The notes beneath the pieces were generated by a model. It did not search any database, had not been told where the DNA came from, and worked only from the letters and a program-made list of their open reading frames with translations. Positions 1-5,833 of a stretch of 9,854 bases of DNA are shown here, one piece after another. The position numbers and the translations under genes were made by a program. How positions within the stretch are numbered: position 1 is the first letter of the stretch; every line of letters begins with the position of its first letter. Origin of the DNA: Oscillospiraceae bacterium (lineage in GTDB: Bacteria; Bacillota; Clostridia; Oscillospirales; Ruminococcaceae); NCBI GenBank assembly GCA_016297675.1, contig JAEDGE010000070.1, positions 1 through 9,854 of the forward strand, given 5' to 3'.

Positions 1-15
1 TATGTCAGTACACTA

Positions 16-88
16 GGCTCTATTGCAAAATCTACGATTTTGCAATACCGGCAATTCATTGCCGGTGGTGGCTCTGCCACCAAGAGCC
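16..88. repeat. Cloverleaf module A: closing stem enclosing three perfect hairpins
   Basis: GGCTCT at 16-21 is the reverse complement of AGAGCC at 83-88. Between them lie three hairpins placed edge to edge. Hairpin 1 pairs 22-32 with 36-46 (11 bp, loop TAC). Hairpin 2 pairs 47-55 with 58-66 (9 bp, loop TC). Hairpin 3 pairs 67-72 with 76-81 (6 bp, loop TCT). All arms are perfect, and almost no base is left unpaired at the junction, so a single strand can fold as a compact four-way junction and the duplex could extrude a cruciform. Boundary bases 21/47 and 66/82 can pair with either neighbour, so the junction could migrate by one step. The fold is read directly; any function is unknown. Confidence 0.75.
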
Positions 89-95
89 GCCGTTC

Positions 96-180
96 ATACT
101 GCCTTTGCAAAGCCTATGGCTTTGCAGCCGCTTTTGGCGGCATTGCAAACAACGATGTTGTTTGCAATAGAGGGCAGTAT
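96..180. repeat. Cloverleaf module B: closing stem enclosing three perfect hairpins
   Basis: ATACTGCC at 96-103 pairs perfectly with GGCAGTAT at 173-180; the stem can grow to 10 bp through 104-105 with 171-172 (one T-G wobble). Inside are three contiguous hairpins. Hairpin 4 pairs 106-114 with 118-126 (9 bp, loop TAT). Hairpin 5 pairs 127-131 with 137-141 (5 bp, loop TTTTG). Hairpin 6 pairs 142-153 with 157-168 (12 bp, loop GAT). Only 169-170 stay unpaired at the junction. Hairpins 1 and 6 share the arm ATTGCAAA in inverted order, and 18-29 is the exact reverse complement of 161-172, so modules A and B together form a larger quasi-palindrome. The arms differ between hairpins, so this is not a simple repeat array. 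Confidence 0.75.
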
Positions 181-193
181 ATAATTTGCGTAA

Positions 194-213
194 ATTCTGC
201 ATCGCAGCAGAAT
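194..213. repeat. Perfect 7-bp hairpin next to the cloverleaf pair
   Basis: ATTCTGC (194-200) and GCAGAAT (207-213) form a 7-bp stem with a 6-nt loop. It sits 13 bases from module B and would be in the same transcript if the minus-strand promoter at 259-287 is used. No T-tract follows on either strand, so it does not look like a terminator. Confidence 0.55.
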
Positions 214-214
214 G

Positions 215-228
215 GGTAAGGAGATACC
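215..228 (-). other. Small hairpin presenting an anti-Shine-Dalgarno-like loop
   Basis: GGTA (215-218) and TACC (225-228) form a 4-bp stem. Read on the minus strand, the 6-nt loop is TCTCCT, which resembles the pyrimidine-rich anti-Shine-Dalgarno motif; on the plus strand it is AGGAGA. The stem is short and could be chance. It is listed because it lies in the predicted minus-strand leader. Confidence 0.3.
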
Positions 229-258
229 GCATATTTTATCATAAAAATCTTAAAATAA

Positions 259-287
259 ATTTTAACATAAAGTGGGCTTGTTGTCAA
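259..287 (-). promoter_or_regulatory. Sigma-70/SigA-type promoter firing left through the hairpin region
   Basis: On the minus strand, a perfect -35 TTGACA (282-287) is followed after exactly 17 bp by -10 TAAAAT (259-264). A transcript would start near 252 and run left through both small hairpins and both cloverleaf modules before leaving the window at base 1. It lies downstream of the terminator of the carboxypeptidase-like gene, so it should serve a different unit: a leftward gene with a leader of at least 250 nt, or a structured RNA. Confidence 0.65.
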
Positions 288-329
288 TACTTTTTTGCAG
301 AATGCGAAATATCAGCTGTGTAGGTAGAG

Positions 330-366
330 AAAATAAACTGCCGTACCAGCAGAGTCGGCACGGCAG
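330..366 (-). terminator. Rho-independent terminator of the carboxypeptidase-like gene
   Basis: Read on the minus strand, CTGCCGTGCC pairs with GGTACGGCAG (10 pairs including one G-U wobble) around a 9-nt loop, then TTTATTTT follows. It begins 9 bases after the stop codon at 376-378. Confidence 0.8.
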
Positions 367-375
367 AAAAACAGA

Positions 376-1956
376 CTATTTTTTTCTGGTATATTGCATA
401 TCGTTGCGTTTTGGCATTGTTTTTGCAGAGGGAGATGTTGTGGTGCGGGTATTGGAATTTCGAGTTCCATTTGGTGTACTGGATTTTTGTTTTTCGCCAG
501 TGTTTTCTGGACGGTGATAGAATACTGGTTCAGATGACCGCTTCCAGTTTTTCTGTGTATTATTTTCAATTCGGATTGCCTTGGGAATCAGGTGTACAGA
601 GCTTTCTTCTCTTGCTTTTTTACGACATTGATATGTAGCATTGATACAGCAAATAATATAAATGCCAGTTATGATACAAGCAATTAAAAGACTATATCGT
701 AATACAGAAGAGTGCGGAAATTTCTTCAGAGCATTGAGATTTTGTTTTACAATGGATCGCTCTACTGAACTAACAGCAACCAATGGAATGGTAGCGATTA
801 CTTCTCCGGAAAATTTTAGTTCCAATGTTCCAAGTTGTTGTCCTTTTTCCACTGGAGCATGAACGTTTTCCTGTAGGGTAATCGTCTTTTGAATCGCAGA
901 AACATCCACATCTGTACACCAAAGTGTAATACAATCTTTTTCTGGGCGTACCAATACATAACCAGTTCGTTCTGCACTGTCCACTTCGACTTCTGCCAAT
1001 TCTTCATCATCTTCAATCAGTGTGACATAGGTGAAATTAGAAAATGCCCAGTTCAGCAAATTGGTGGCATCTTCCAAGTGATAATATTGCAGTTTGCCGT
1101 TTTCGTCATCAAAAGGTGCTTTTAACAGGACAATCAGATAGGAAATATCTCCTTTGGTCGCAGTCGTAACAATATTTCTGCCGTATGCATTCAAATTTCC
1201 TGTTTTAATGCCTGCGATACCTTTGTAATAATAGTGGTCGGTTTCATCCATCATAGGATTGCTATGTACCCATTTCAGACTAGAGGAAGCAGGATGATTT
1301 GCATTCATAGAAGTTGGGACAAAGGATTCTGTTGTAGCAATTTCTTTAAATGTCTTGTTTTGCAGAGCGTATTGTGCAATTTTCATCATATCCCGTGCAG
1401 TCGTAATTTGGTAGGCATCATAAAGACCAGTTGGATTGGTAAAGTTTGTACCAGTACAACCAATTTCTGCTGCCTTGGCATTCATTTTTGTTACAAACTG
1501 TACAGAATTTCCGTCGCTGAAGTAATCTGCTAACAATTCCGCACTTTCACAAGAAGAGGTAAGCAACATAGCATATAAATATTCTCGGACAGTGAAAGTA
1601 TCTCCAGTAACGATATCTCCATATCTTACATCTTCTACATCACTGTATTCATAAAAATAGGACATAGGATTTTGATTCATGGTGATTTTTGTACCATCCA
1701 GATCTTTACAGAGATCCAGAACCACCAAAGCTGTGACAATCTGTGCGAGGTGAGCCGGCATCTGTTGTTTATCAGCGTTTTTTTCATAAACGACTGTGTT
1801 TGTATCCAGATTTAAAATAATGCCCGATTCACTTTGTATGGTGAATGGCGGCGTAAATGCAAATGCATCCACCGGAAGACGACAGCAAGCTAGCATGGTA
1901 CAAAATGTGAGAAGCAACGGCAGAAGCCGCCGCAGAAATAGCTGTGTTTTTCTCAT
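376..1956 (-). CDS. D-Ala-D-Ala carboxypeptidase-family (DacF/PBP5-like) protein with a degenerate active site
   Basis: The 526-residue protein has the layout of a low-molecular-weight penicillin-binding protein: a signal peptide or anchor (about 1-32), a peptidase S11 domain (about 38-300), a PBP5 C-terminal beta domain (about 308-395), a membrane helix (about 418-439) and an 86-residue basic, Ser/Thr-rich tail that is probably cytoplasmic. In this family an SxxK serine attacks the D-Ala-D-Ala peptide. Here the block that normally reads PAS-x-x-K is PAHLAQ, so the nucleophile is His69 and the general base Gln72. The SxN motif reads S135-C-E137. Only KTG (251-253) survives. The fold should be intact but hydrolysis by the usual mechanism is not expected; a binding or regulatory role is an inference. 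It stands alone between its own terminator and a divergent gene. The start at 1956 is preferred over the ATG at 1965 because AAGGA lies 9 nt upstream of 1956 but directly abuts 1965. Confidence 0.88.
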   Translation of the reverse strand: MRKTQLFLRRLLPLLLTFCTMLACCRLPVDAFAFTPPFTIQSESGIILNLDTNTVVYEKNADKQQMPAHLAQIVTALVVLDLCKDLDGTKITMNQNPMSYFYEYSDVEDVRYGDIVTGDTFTVREYLYAMLLTSSCESAELLADYFSDGNSVQFVTKMNAKAAEIGCTGTNFTNPTGLYDAYQITTARDMMKIAQYALQNKTFKEIATTESFVPTSMNANHPASSSLKWVHSNPMMDETDHYYYKGIAGIKTGNLNAYGRNIVTTATKGDISYLIVLLKAPFDDENGKLQYYHLEDATNLLNWAFSNFTYVTLIEDDEELAEVEVDSAERTGYVLVRPEKDCITLWCTDVDVSAIQKTITLQENVHAPVEKGQQLGTLELKFSGEVIATIPLVAVSSVERSIVKQNLNALKKFPHSSVLRYSLLIACIITGIYIICCINATYQCRKKAREESSVHLIPKAIRIENNTQKNWKRSSEPVFYHRPENTGEKQKSSTPNGTRNSNTRTTTSPSAKTMPKRNDMQYTRKK

Positions 1957-1965
1957 AATTTGCAT

Positions 1966-1970
1966 TCCTT
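1966..1970 (-). promoter_or_regulatory. Ribosome binding site deciding the carboxypeptidase-like start
   Basis: AAGGA on the minus strand lies 9 nt before the ATG at 1954-1956 and 0 nt before the in-frame ATG at 1963-1965, so the shorter form is favoured. Confidence 0.6.
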
Positions 1971-1991
1971 ATCAATAAAATAGAATATGGA

Positions 1992-2020
1992 TTCTTAAAA
2001 GCGAGCACCATTTGACTCAA
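1992..2020 (-). promoter_or_regulatory. Possible promoter of the carboxypeptidase-like gene
   Basis: TTGAGT (2015-2020) and TAAGAA (1992-1997) are spaced 17 bp on the minus strand, about 30 bp before the start codon. The match to consensus is only moderate (four of six bases in each box). Confidence 0.3.
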
Positions 2021-2045
2021 AAAATAAAACAGAAGAAAACATATT

Positions 2046-2090
2046 GTAATGCAATTACAGAATGCACTTTGTTTTCTGAAATTGCATTGC
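2046..2090. repeat. Long imperfect inverted repeat in a divergent intergenic region
   Basis: AATGCAATT (2048-2056) pairs with AATTGCATT (2080-2088). After one A-A mismatch the stem continues as CAGAA (2058-2062) with TTCTG (2074-2078), closing an 11-nt loop. Bases 2046-2047 and 2089-2090 add two more pairs (one wobble). No T-tract follows directly on either strand, so a protein-binding site or leader hairpin is more likely than a terminator. It lies upstream of both divergent genes. Confidence 0.5.
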
Positions 2091-2140
2091 CACATGTAAG
2101 TGCTTTTCTAAATTTTTTCGACAAATTCCGATGAAAGATA

Positions 2141-2169
2141 TTTACCTTTTCGGAGAAATATGATAGAAT
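2141..2169 (+). promoter_or_regulatory. Extended -10 promoter of the metallophosphoesterase gene
   Basis: TTTACC (2141-2146; four of six matches) and TAGAAT (2164-2169; five of six) are spaced 17 bp. A TG one base before the -10 makes it an extended -10. Transcription would start near 2176. Confidence 0.5.
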
Positions 2170-2230
2170 AGAATCAGAAGACCGGTCGATTTGCTGCCGG
2201 TTCCGAAATCAACAGGAGGGACGCATAAAA

Positions 2231-2905
2231 ATGGTTTATGTAACAGGGGATTTGCATGGCGATTATAGTCGATTAAAAAGCCCTGCAATTCGTAAGCTGC
2301 GTGCAGGTGATGTATTGCTGGTATGCGGCGATTTTGGCTTTATCTGGGACAATTCCAGACAAGAACAAGCAGTGTTGAAAAAGCTGAGTGAGAAGAAGTA
2401 TACGATTGCTTTTGTAGATGGATGCCATGAAAATTTTGATCTTTTGCAACAGTATAAACTGGTACGCTGGCGTGGAGGTGTGGCAAGATGCATTGCCTCT
2501 AATATTTTTCACTTGCAGCGTGGAGAGATTTATACCATTGAAAATCAAACGTTTTTTGCATTTGGCGGTGGTCATAGTCAGGATTATGAATACCGCAGAG
2601 ATACCGGAAACTGGTGGCGGCAGGAACAGCCAACACATGATGAAATCCGGCGTGCGATTCACAATTTGAATCAGCATCAGGCAACTGTAGATTATATTAT
2701 TACCCATGAACCGCCTGCTTCTTTAAAAGATTGTTTAGGGGTAGATGTGCAGCAGCGTTTGGAAATCCATGCGTTTTTTGAGGATATTATCAAAGAATGT
2801 GACTATAAAAAGTGGTTCTTTGGAAAATGTCACATGGATCGGTTTATTCCTATGAAATTTTATGCAGTCTTTCAAGAAGTACTGCCGGTGACAGATGAAA
2901 CATAA
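2231..2905 (+). CDS. Calcineurin-like metallophosphoesterase
   Basis: The 224-residue cytoplasmic protein has no signal peptide or membrane segment and fits a single-domain calcineurin-like phosphoesterase that uses a two-metal site to cleave phosphoesters; its substrate cannot be told from sequence. Visible motifs are GDLHGD (Asp7, His9), CGDFG (Asp34), DGCHENFD (His66), THEPP (His159) and GKCHMD (His201). Two positions differ from the classical signature: GNH(E/D) is GCH here, so Cys65 replaces the metal-bridging Asn, and GHxH is GKCH, so Lys199 replaces a His. I cannot tell whether these changes are normal for this subfamily or reduce activity. The start is firm: AGGAGG at 2214-2219 lies 11 nt before the ATG. 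The gene is transcribed alone, divergent from the carboxypeptidase-like gene and convergent with the phosphofructokinase gene. Confidence 0.88.
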   Translation: MVYVTGDLHGDYSRLKSPAIRKLRAGDVLLVCGDFGFIWDNSRQEQAVLKKLSEKKYTIAFVDGCHENFDLLQQYKLVRWRGGVARCIASNIFHLQRGEIYTIENQTFFAFGGGHSQDYEYRRDTGNWWRQEQPTHDEIRRAIHNLNQHQATVDYIITHEPPASLKDCLGVDVQQRLEIHAFFEDIIKECDYKKWFFGKCHMDRFIPMKFYAVFQEVLPVTDET

Positions 2906-2944
2906 ATAAAATCATCTGTCAAGCCGGAAGAGAATCTCTTTTTT
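2885..2944 (+). terminator. Probable terminator overlapping the phosphoesterase 3' end
   Basis: TGACAGATGA (2889-2898), inside the last codons, pairs perfectly with TCATCTGTCA (2912-2921). CCGG at 2885-2888 and 2924-2927 extends the stem past a 2-nt bulge. A second short hairpin, AAGAGA with TCTCTT (2928-2940), runs straight into a T-run (2939-2944). The large stem sits 11 nt from the T-run, so which hairpin acts is unclear. I see no clear terminator for the opposing phosphofructokinase gene here. Confidence 0.45.
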
Positions 2945-3003
2945 GTGGTTGTTATGCCGTACTGCACAGTATGGGAAATAACAGCCTTTTCTTTTTGCTC
3001 AGA

Positions 3004-4224
3004 TTACTTTAAAACAGATTCCTGTATTTTGAAGTGTACTGGCAGACCGTTTTGCATACGCATGTTGCATTCTCCTTGGATCAGCGGCAGGAAATATGGC
3101 AATGCAGCATCGGTGATATTATTTCCCGTCTCATTGATATAGGAAGAGGGCAGAAAACGTTCCCGATTGGCAATATTTGCAGCTTCTGTAGAGGTTACGA
3201 CCACTGTATATGGCTGATCCGAAAGGCGTTGGAACACCATCACCTTACCAGTTTCGCCGGATAAAGCGGCTTGCACACCGGCAGCACCAATTTGTACTGC
3301 TTCATCAATGTCGGTTTTCGAGCAGAGATGGGAGGAGCAACGCTGCATGACATTCAACTCAATGGAACGCACCTTACATCCAATTTGTTCCCGCACCACG
3401 CCTTCCAGATATTTTCCGATACCGGAAAGATACTTGTGTCCGAATTCATCTGTAACACCGGATTGAAAAGTGGCTGCATCGGCTGCTTCCACGCCTTCGG
3501 AAATAGCAATGATAACCGCCTTATGTTTTGCCATCTTTTGACGGATATCTTCTAAGAACTGCTGAAGAGAGAATTTACATTCTGGCACATAGATCAAATG
3601 CGGTGCAGTTTCTCCGTTTGCATGAAGAACAGCACTGGAAGCGGTTAACCAGCCGGCATTTCGTCCCATGATTTCTACAATGGTGACAGACGGTGCACTG
3701 TAAACAGAACTGTCTCGAATAATTTCCTGCATGGTAGTTGCTACATATTTTGCAGCGGAACCAAAACCCGGTGTATGATCAGTGATACAAAGATCATTGT
3801 CAATGGTTTTAGGAATTCCGATGATTTTGGTGTCCAGACCTTTTTCCTTGACATATTCGGAAAGTTTCATAACAGTATCCATGGAATCGTTGCCGCCAAT
3901 GTAGAAAAATGCACCGATTTGCCGCTGCTGAAAGCGTTCTATAATTTTCTGATAGACGGTTTCGTCGTCGTGCCAGTCCTTGAGCTTATAGCGGCAGGAG
4001 CCGAGCACAGTGGATGGCGTCTGAAGCAGCATTTCCATGTCCGCATTGGTGCGAATCATTGTTTTGAGGTCAATTAGATGGTCGTGAATCATGCCTTCAA
4101 TGCCGTTAATAGAGCCAAAAATGGCATCAATGGCGGGTTCTTTCAGTGCTTCGCTGAAAACACCGACCAGAGACGCATTGATAGCACAAGTCGGACCGCC
4201 GGACTGTGCAACTGCAATATTCAT
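3004..4224 (-). CDS. pfp: 6-phosphofructokinase, pyrophosphate-dependent type
   Basis: The 406-residue soluble enzyme phosphorylates fructose 6-phosphate to fructose 1,6-bisphosphate in glycolysis. The N-terminal AQSGGPTCAINA loop, GGNDS (110-114), PKTIDND (138-144), MGRNAGW (186-192) and SEG (242-244) mark the PFK fold. Donor type is read from two sites: Asp113 in GGND, where ATP enzymes have Gly, and Lys139 in PKTIDND, where ATP enzymes have Gly. Both are hallmarks of PPi-dependent enzymes, which are reversible and save ATP in anaerobes. The length fits the short homomeric PPi-PFK group. AAAGGGG lies 6 nt before the ATG. The gene has its own strong promoter and appears monocistronic. Donor choice is inferred from these residues, not shown. 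Confidence 0.93.
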   Translation of the reverse strand: MNIAVAQSGGPTCAINASLVGVFSEALKEPAIDAIFGSINGIEGMIHDHLIDLKTMIRTNADMEMLLQTPSTVLGSCRYKLKDWHDDETVYQKIIERFQQRQIGAFFYIGGNDSMDTVMKLSEYVKEKGLDTKIIGIPKTIDNDLCITDHTPGFGSAAKYVATTMQEIIRDSSVYSAPSVTIVEIMGRNAGWLTASSAVLHANGETAPHLIYVPECKFSLQQFLEDIRQKMAKHKAVIIAISEGVEAADAATFQSGVTDEFGHKYLSGIGKYLEGVVREQIGCKVRSIELNVMQRCSSHLCSKTDIDEAVQIGAAGVQAALSGETGKVMVFQRLSDQPYTVVVTSTEAANIANRERFLPSSYINETGNNITDAALPYFLPLIQGECNMRMQNGLPVHFKIQESVLK

Positions 4225-4268
4225 AGAATGCCCCTTTCTGATGAAAAAATAAAAATAGTTCTTTTTCT

Positions 4269-4297
4269 ATTGTAACGGATTTCTTGAAAAATGTCAA
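4269..4297 (-). promoter_or_regulatory. Strong SigA-type promoter of the phosphofructokinase gene
   Basis: Perfect -35 TTGACA (4292-4297), a 17-bp spacer and -10 TACAAT (4269-4274) on the minus strand. The transcript would start near 4262, giving a leader of about 38 nt. Confidence 0.8.
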
Positions 4298-4353
4298 TCT
4301 GATTTTTGACTTTTTCAGAGAAAATGAGACATTTGGACAAGGTTCTTTGAAAA

Positions 4354-4372
4354 ATGGAAAGTGAATTTCCAT
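4354..4372. promoter_or_regulatory. 7-bp inverted repeat upstream of the exporter-like gene promoter
   Basis: ATGGAAA (4354-4360) and TTTCCAT (4366-4372) are perfect arms around a 5-bp centre, 19 bp before the -35 at 4392 and between the two divergent promoters. It could be an operator, but no regulator can be named. Confidence 0.3.
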
Positions 4373-4391
4373 GATTTATGAATGCCAAGTG

Positions 4392-4420
4392 TTGACAAGT
4401 AGAATGAATCTCTTTATAAT
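4392..4420 (+). promoter_or_regulatory. Full-consensus SigA-type promoter of the exporter/HAD fusion gene
   Basis: TTGACA (4392-4397) and TATAAT (4415-4420), both perfect matches, are spaced 17 bp. The transcript would start near 4427, about 32 nt before the ATG. Confidence 0.85.
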
Positions 4421-4458
4421 AATGAAGAAATCATTTACTATCGTTAGGAGTTGGTCTT

Positions 4459-5778
4459 ATGCAGCGAAAAAAATTACAATTTCCTGCAATCGGTATGCGA
4501 ATTGTGAAGTCCAGTGTTGCAGTGTTCTTATGCTATATGGTTTATCTTCTGCGAGGAGAAACCGGTGTGGTTTTTTACAGCCAACTTGCAGCACTCTGGT
4601 GCATTCAGCCTTATGTCAATAGCAGCTTAAAAAATGCCTTGCAGAGAACTGTAGGGACGTTTATCGGTGCTGCCTTTGGATTGATTGTGATCCCATTGTT
4701 TTTCTATTTGTTTCACGGGAAATACCAATTTTTACAGTACCTGATTATTTCTCTCATGATTATTCCCGTCATTTATGTTACGGTATTTTTCCATCGAAAG
4801 GATGCTTCCTTTTTTTCCTGTGTTGTATTTCTCAGTATTGTGGTACTACATGTGGAAGACGGCAATCCGTTTTTCTTTGTATGGGAGCGATTCAGTGATA
4901 CCATGATTGGAATTCTGATTGGTATTTTGGTAAATCTGTTTCATCTTCCGCATAAAAAACGATATGATTTGTTATTTCTTTCTGGATTGGATGAAACATT
5001 GCTCAATGGCAGTGAAAAACTTTCCAACTTCAGTATTATTGAACTGAATCAAATGCTGGAAGACGGTCTGAATTTTACAATTTCTACACAAAGAACGCCT
5101 GCTTCTCTCATAGAGCCTTTGAAGCAAATTCATCTGAATTTACCCGTGATTGCGATGGATGGGGCTGTGCTATATGACATCAATACCAGAAAATATCTGA
5201 AATCATATGTAATTTCGTATCAAACGACCAAAAAAATCACAGACTTTATTCACAAGCATGGATTCCAATGCTTTATCAATGTGATTGTGGAGGATACTTT
5301 GATGATTTACCATCAAGCATTACAAAATGATGCAGAAAAAGAAATTTTCCATAAAATGTACAGCAGTCCTTACAGAAACTATTTGTCGATGGAACTGCCG
5401 GAAAATACACCCTGTATTTATATTATGATGATTGATACAACGAAACGTATCAACCAATTTTATGCAGCATTAGAGAAAGCCGGCTATGAGAAAGAATTAA
5501 AAATCCTGCATTATGCCTCTGAAGATTATCCCGGTTACTCGTACATTAAGATTTACAACCGAAATGCGAAAAAAGAAAATATGATAGATTATCTGCGTTC
5601 CAAACTGCAATGCAGCCGTACCATTACCTTTGGCAGCATTGAGGGACGGTATGACTATATTATTCACATGGATGAACCAGATACGGTGGTACATCTTATA
5701 AAAAAATTATTTGAACCGATTGGATTCCCATGGAATTCCGTTGGGGAAAAAAGAAAAAAGGAGGATAAGCTGTTTTAA
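4459..5778 (+). CDS. ArAE_1/FUSC-type membrane protein fused to a degenerate HAD (Cof-like) domain
   Basis: The 439-residue protein has two parts. Residues 1-165 resemble aromatic acid exporter family member 1 (ArAE_1, DUF939; FUSC-related), with hydrophobic segments near 13-31, 66-85, 91-111, 117-131 and 145-163 and the family-like stretch IQPYVNSSLKNALQRTVGT. Residues 168-422 resemble a Cof-type HAD phosphatase with a cap (AMDGAVLYD at 232-240 matches the usual NGA-x-x-YD). The HAD active site is eroded: the DxDxT loop reads G176-L-D178-E-T180, losing the nucleophile Asp; TGR is T210-Q-R; the acidic GDxxND motif is GSIEGR (392-397). Catalysis is therefore unlikely, and the domain may bind a ligand or gate the membrane part (inference). 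AGGAG at 4446-4450 lies 8 nt before the ATG. The gene stands alone between its consensus promoter and a convergent terminator. The transported substrate is unknown. Confidence 0.82.
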   Translation: MQRKKLQFPAIGMRIVKSSVAVFLCYMVYLLRGETGVVFYSQLAALWCIQPYVNSSLKNALQRTVGTFIGAAFGLIVIPLFFYLFHGKYQFLQYLIISLMIIPVIYVTVFFHRKDASFFSCVVFLSIVVLHVEDGNPFFFVWERFSDTMIGILIGILVNLFHLPHKKRYDLLFLSGLDETLLNGSEKLSNFSIIELNQMLEDGLNFTISTQRTPASLIEPLKQIHLNLPVIAMDGAVLYDINTRKYLKSYVISYQTTKKITDFIHKHGFQCFINVIVEDTLMIYHQALQNDAEKEIFHKMYSSPYRNYLSMELPENTPCIYIMMIDTTKRINQFYAALEKAGYEKELKILHYASEDYPGYSYIKIYNRNAKKENMIDYLRSKLQCSRTITFGSIEGRYDYIIHMDEPDTVVHLIKKLFEPIGFPWNSVGEKRKKEDKLF

Positions 5779-5833
5779 ACAAAAACCGTCCTGCCGTCAT
5801 TTTGACGGGGCAGGACGGCAGAGTTGTTTAAAA
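5773..5833. terminator. Shared convergent terminator with both stop codons in its outer arms
   Basis: CCGTCCTGCC (5786-5795) pairs perfectly with GGCAGGACGG (5809-5818); the inner GTCA (5796-5799) pairs with TGAC (5803-5806). Outside, TTTTAAACAA (5773-5782) is the exact reverse complement of TTGTTTAAAA (5824-5833). The stop codon of the exporter/HAD gene (5776-5778) and that of the DUF4317 gene (5828-5830) fall in these outer arms. On the minus strand the core stem is followed by TTTTTGTTT, a classic terminator for the DUF4317 operon. On the plus strand the trailing T-tract is poor, so action in that direction is less certain. Confidence 0.8.

Noticed and set aside
16..88. A tRNA gene, because module A is a 73-nt cloverleaf
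   Set aside because: The loops are only 2-3 nt, two stems are 9-11 bp, and there is no T-loop, anticodon loop or seven-base acceptor stem.
21..168. A series of rho-independent terminators
   Set aside because: None of the hairpins is followed by a T-tract on either strand.
16..180. CRISPR array or simple tandem repeats
   Set aside because: The hairpin arms are different sequences without a constant repeat and spacers of uniform length.
272..517. Plus-strand reading frame of 81 codons
   Set aside because: It lies mostly antisense to the carboxypeptidase-like gene, has no ribosome binding site and no recognisable protein pattern.
1954..1965. Start of the carboxypeptidase-like gene at the ATG at 1963-1965
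   Set aside because: AAGGA directly abuts this ATG with no spacer; the ATG at 1954-1956 has 9-nt spacing.
4963..5724. An active HAD phosphatase
   Set aside because: The nucleophile Asp and the acidic metal-binding motif are both missing, so only the fold is claimed.
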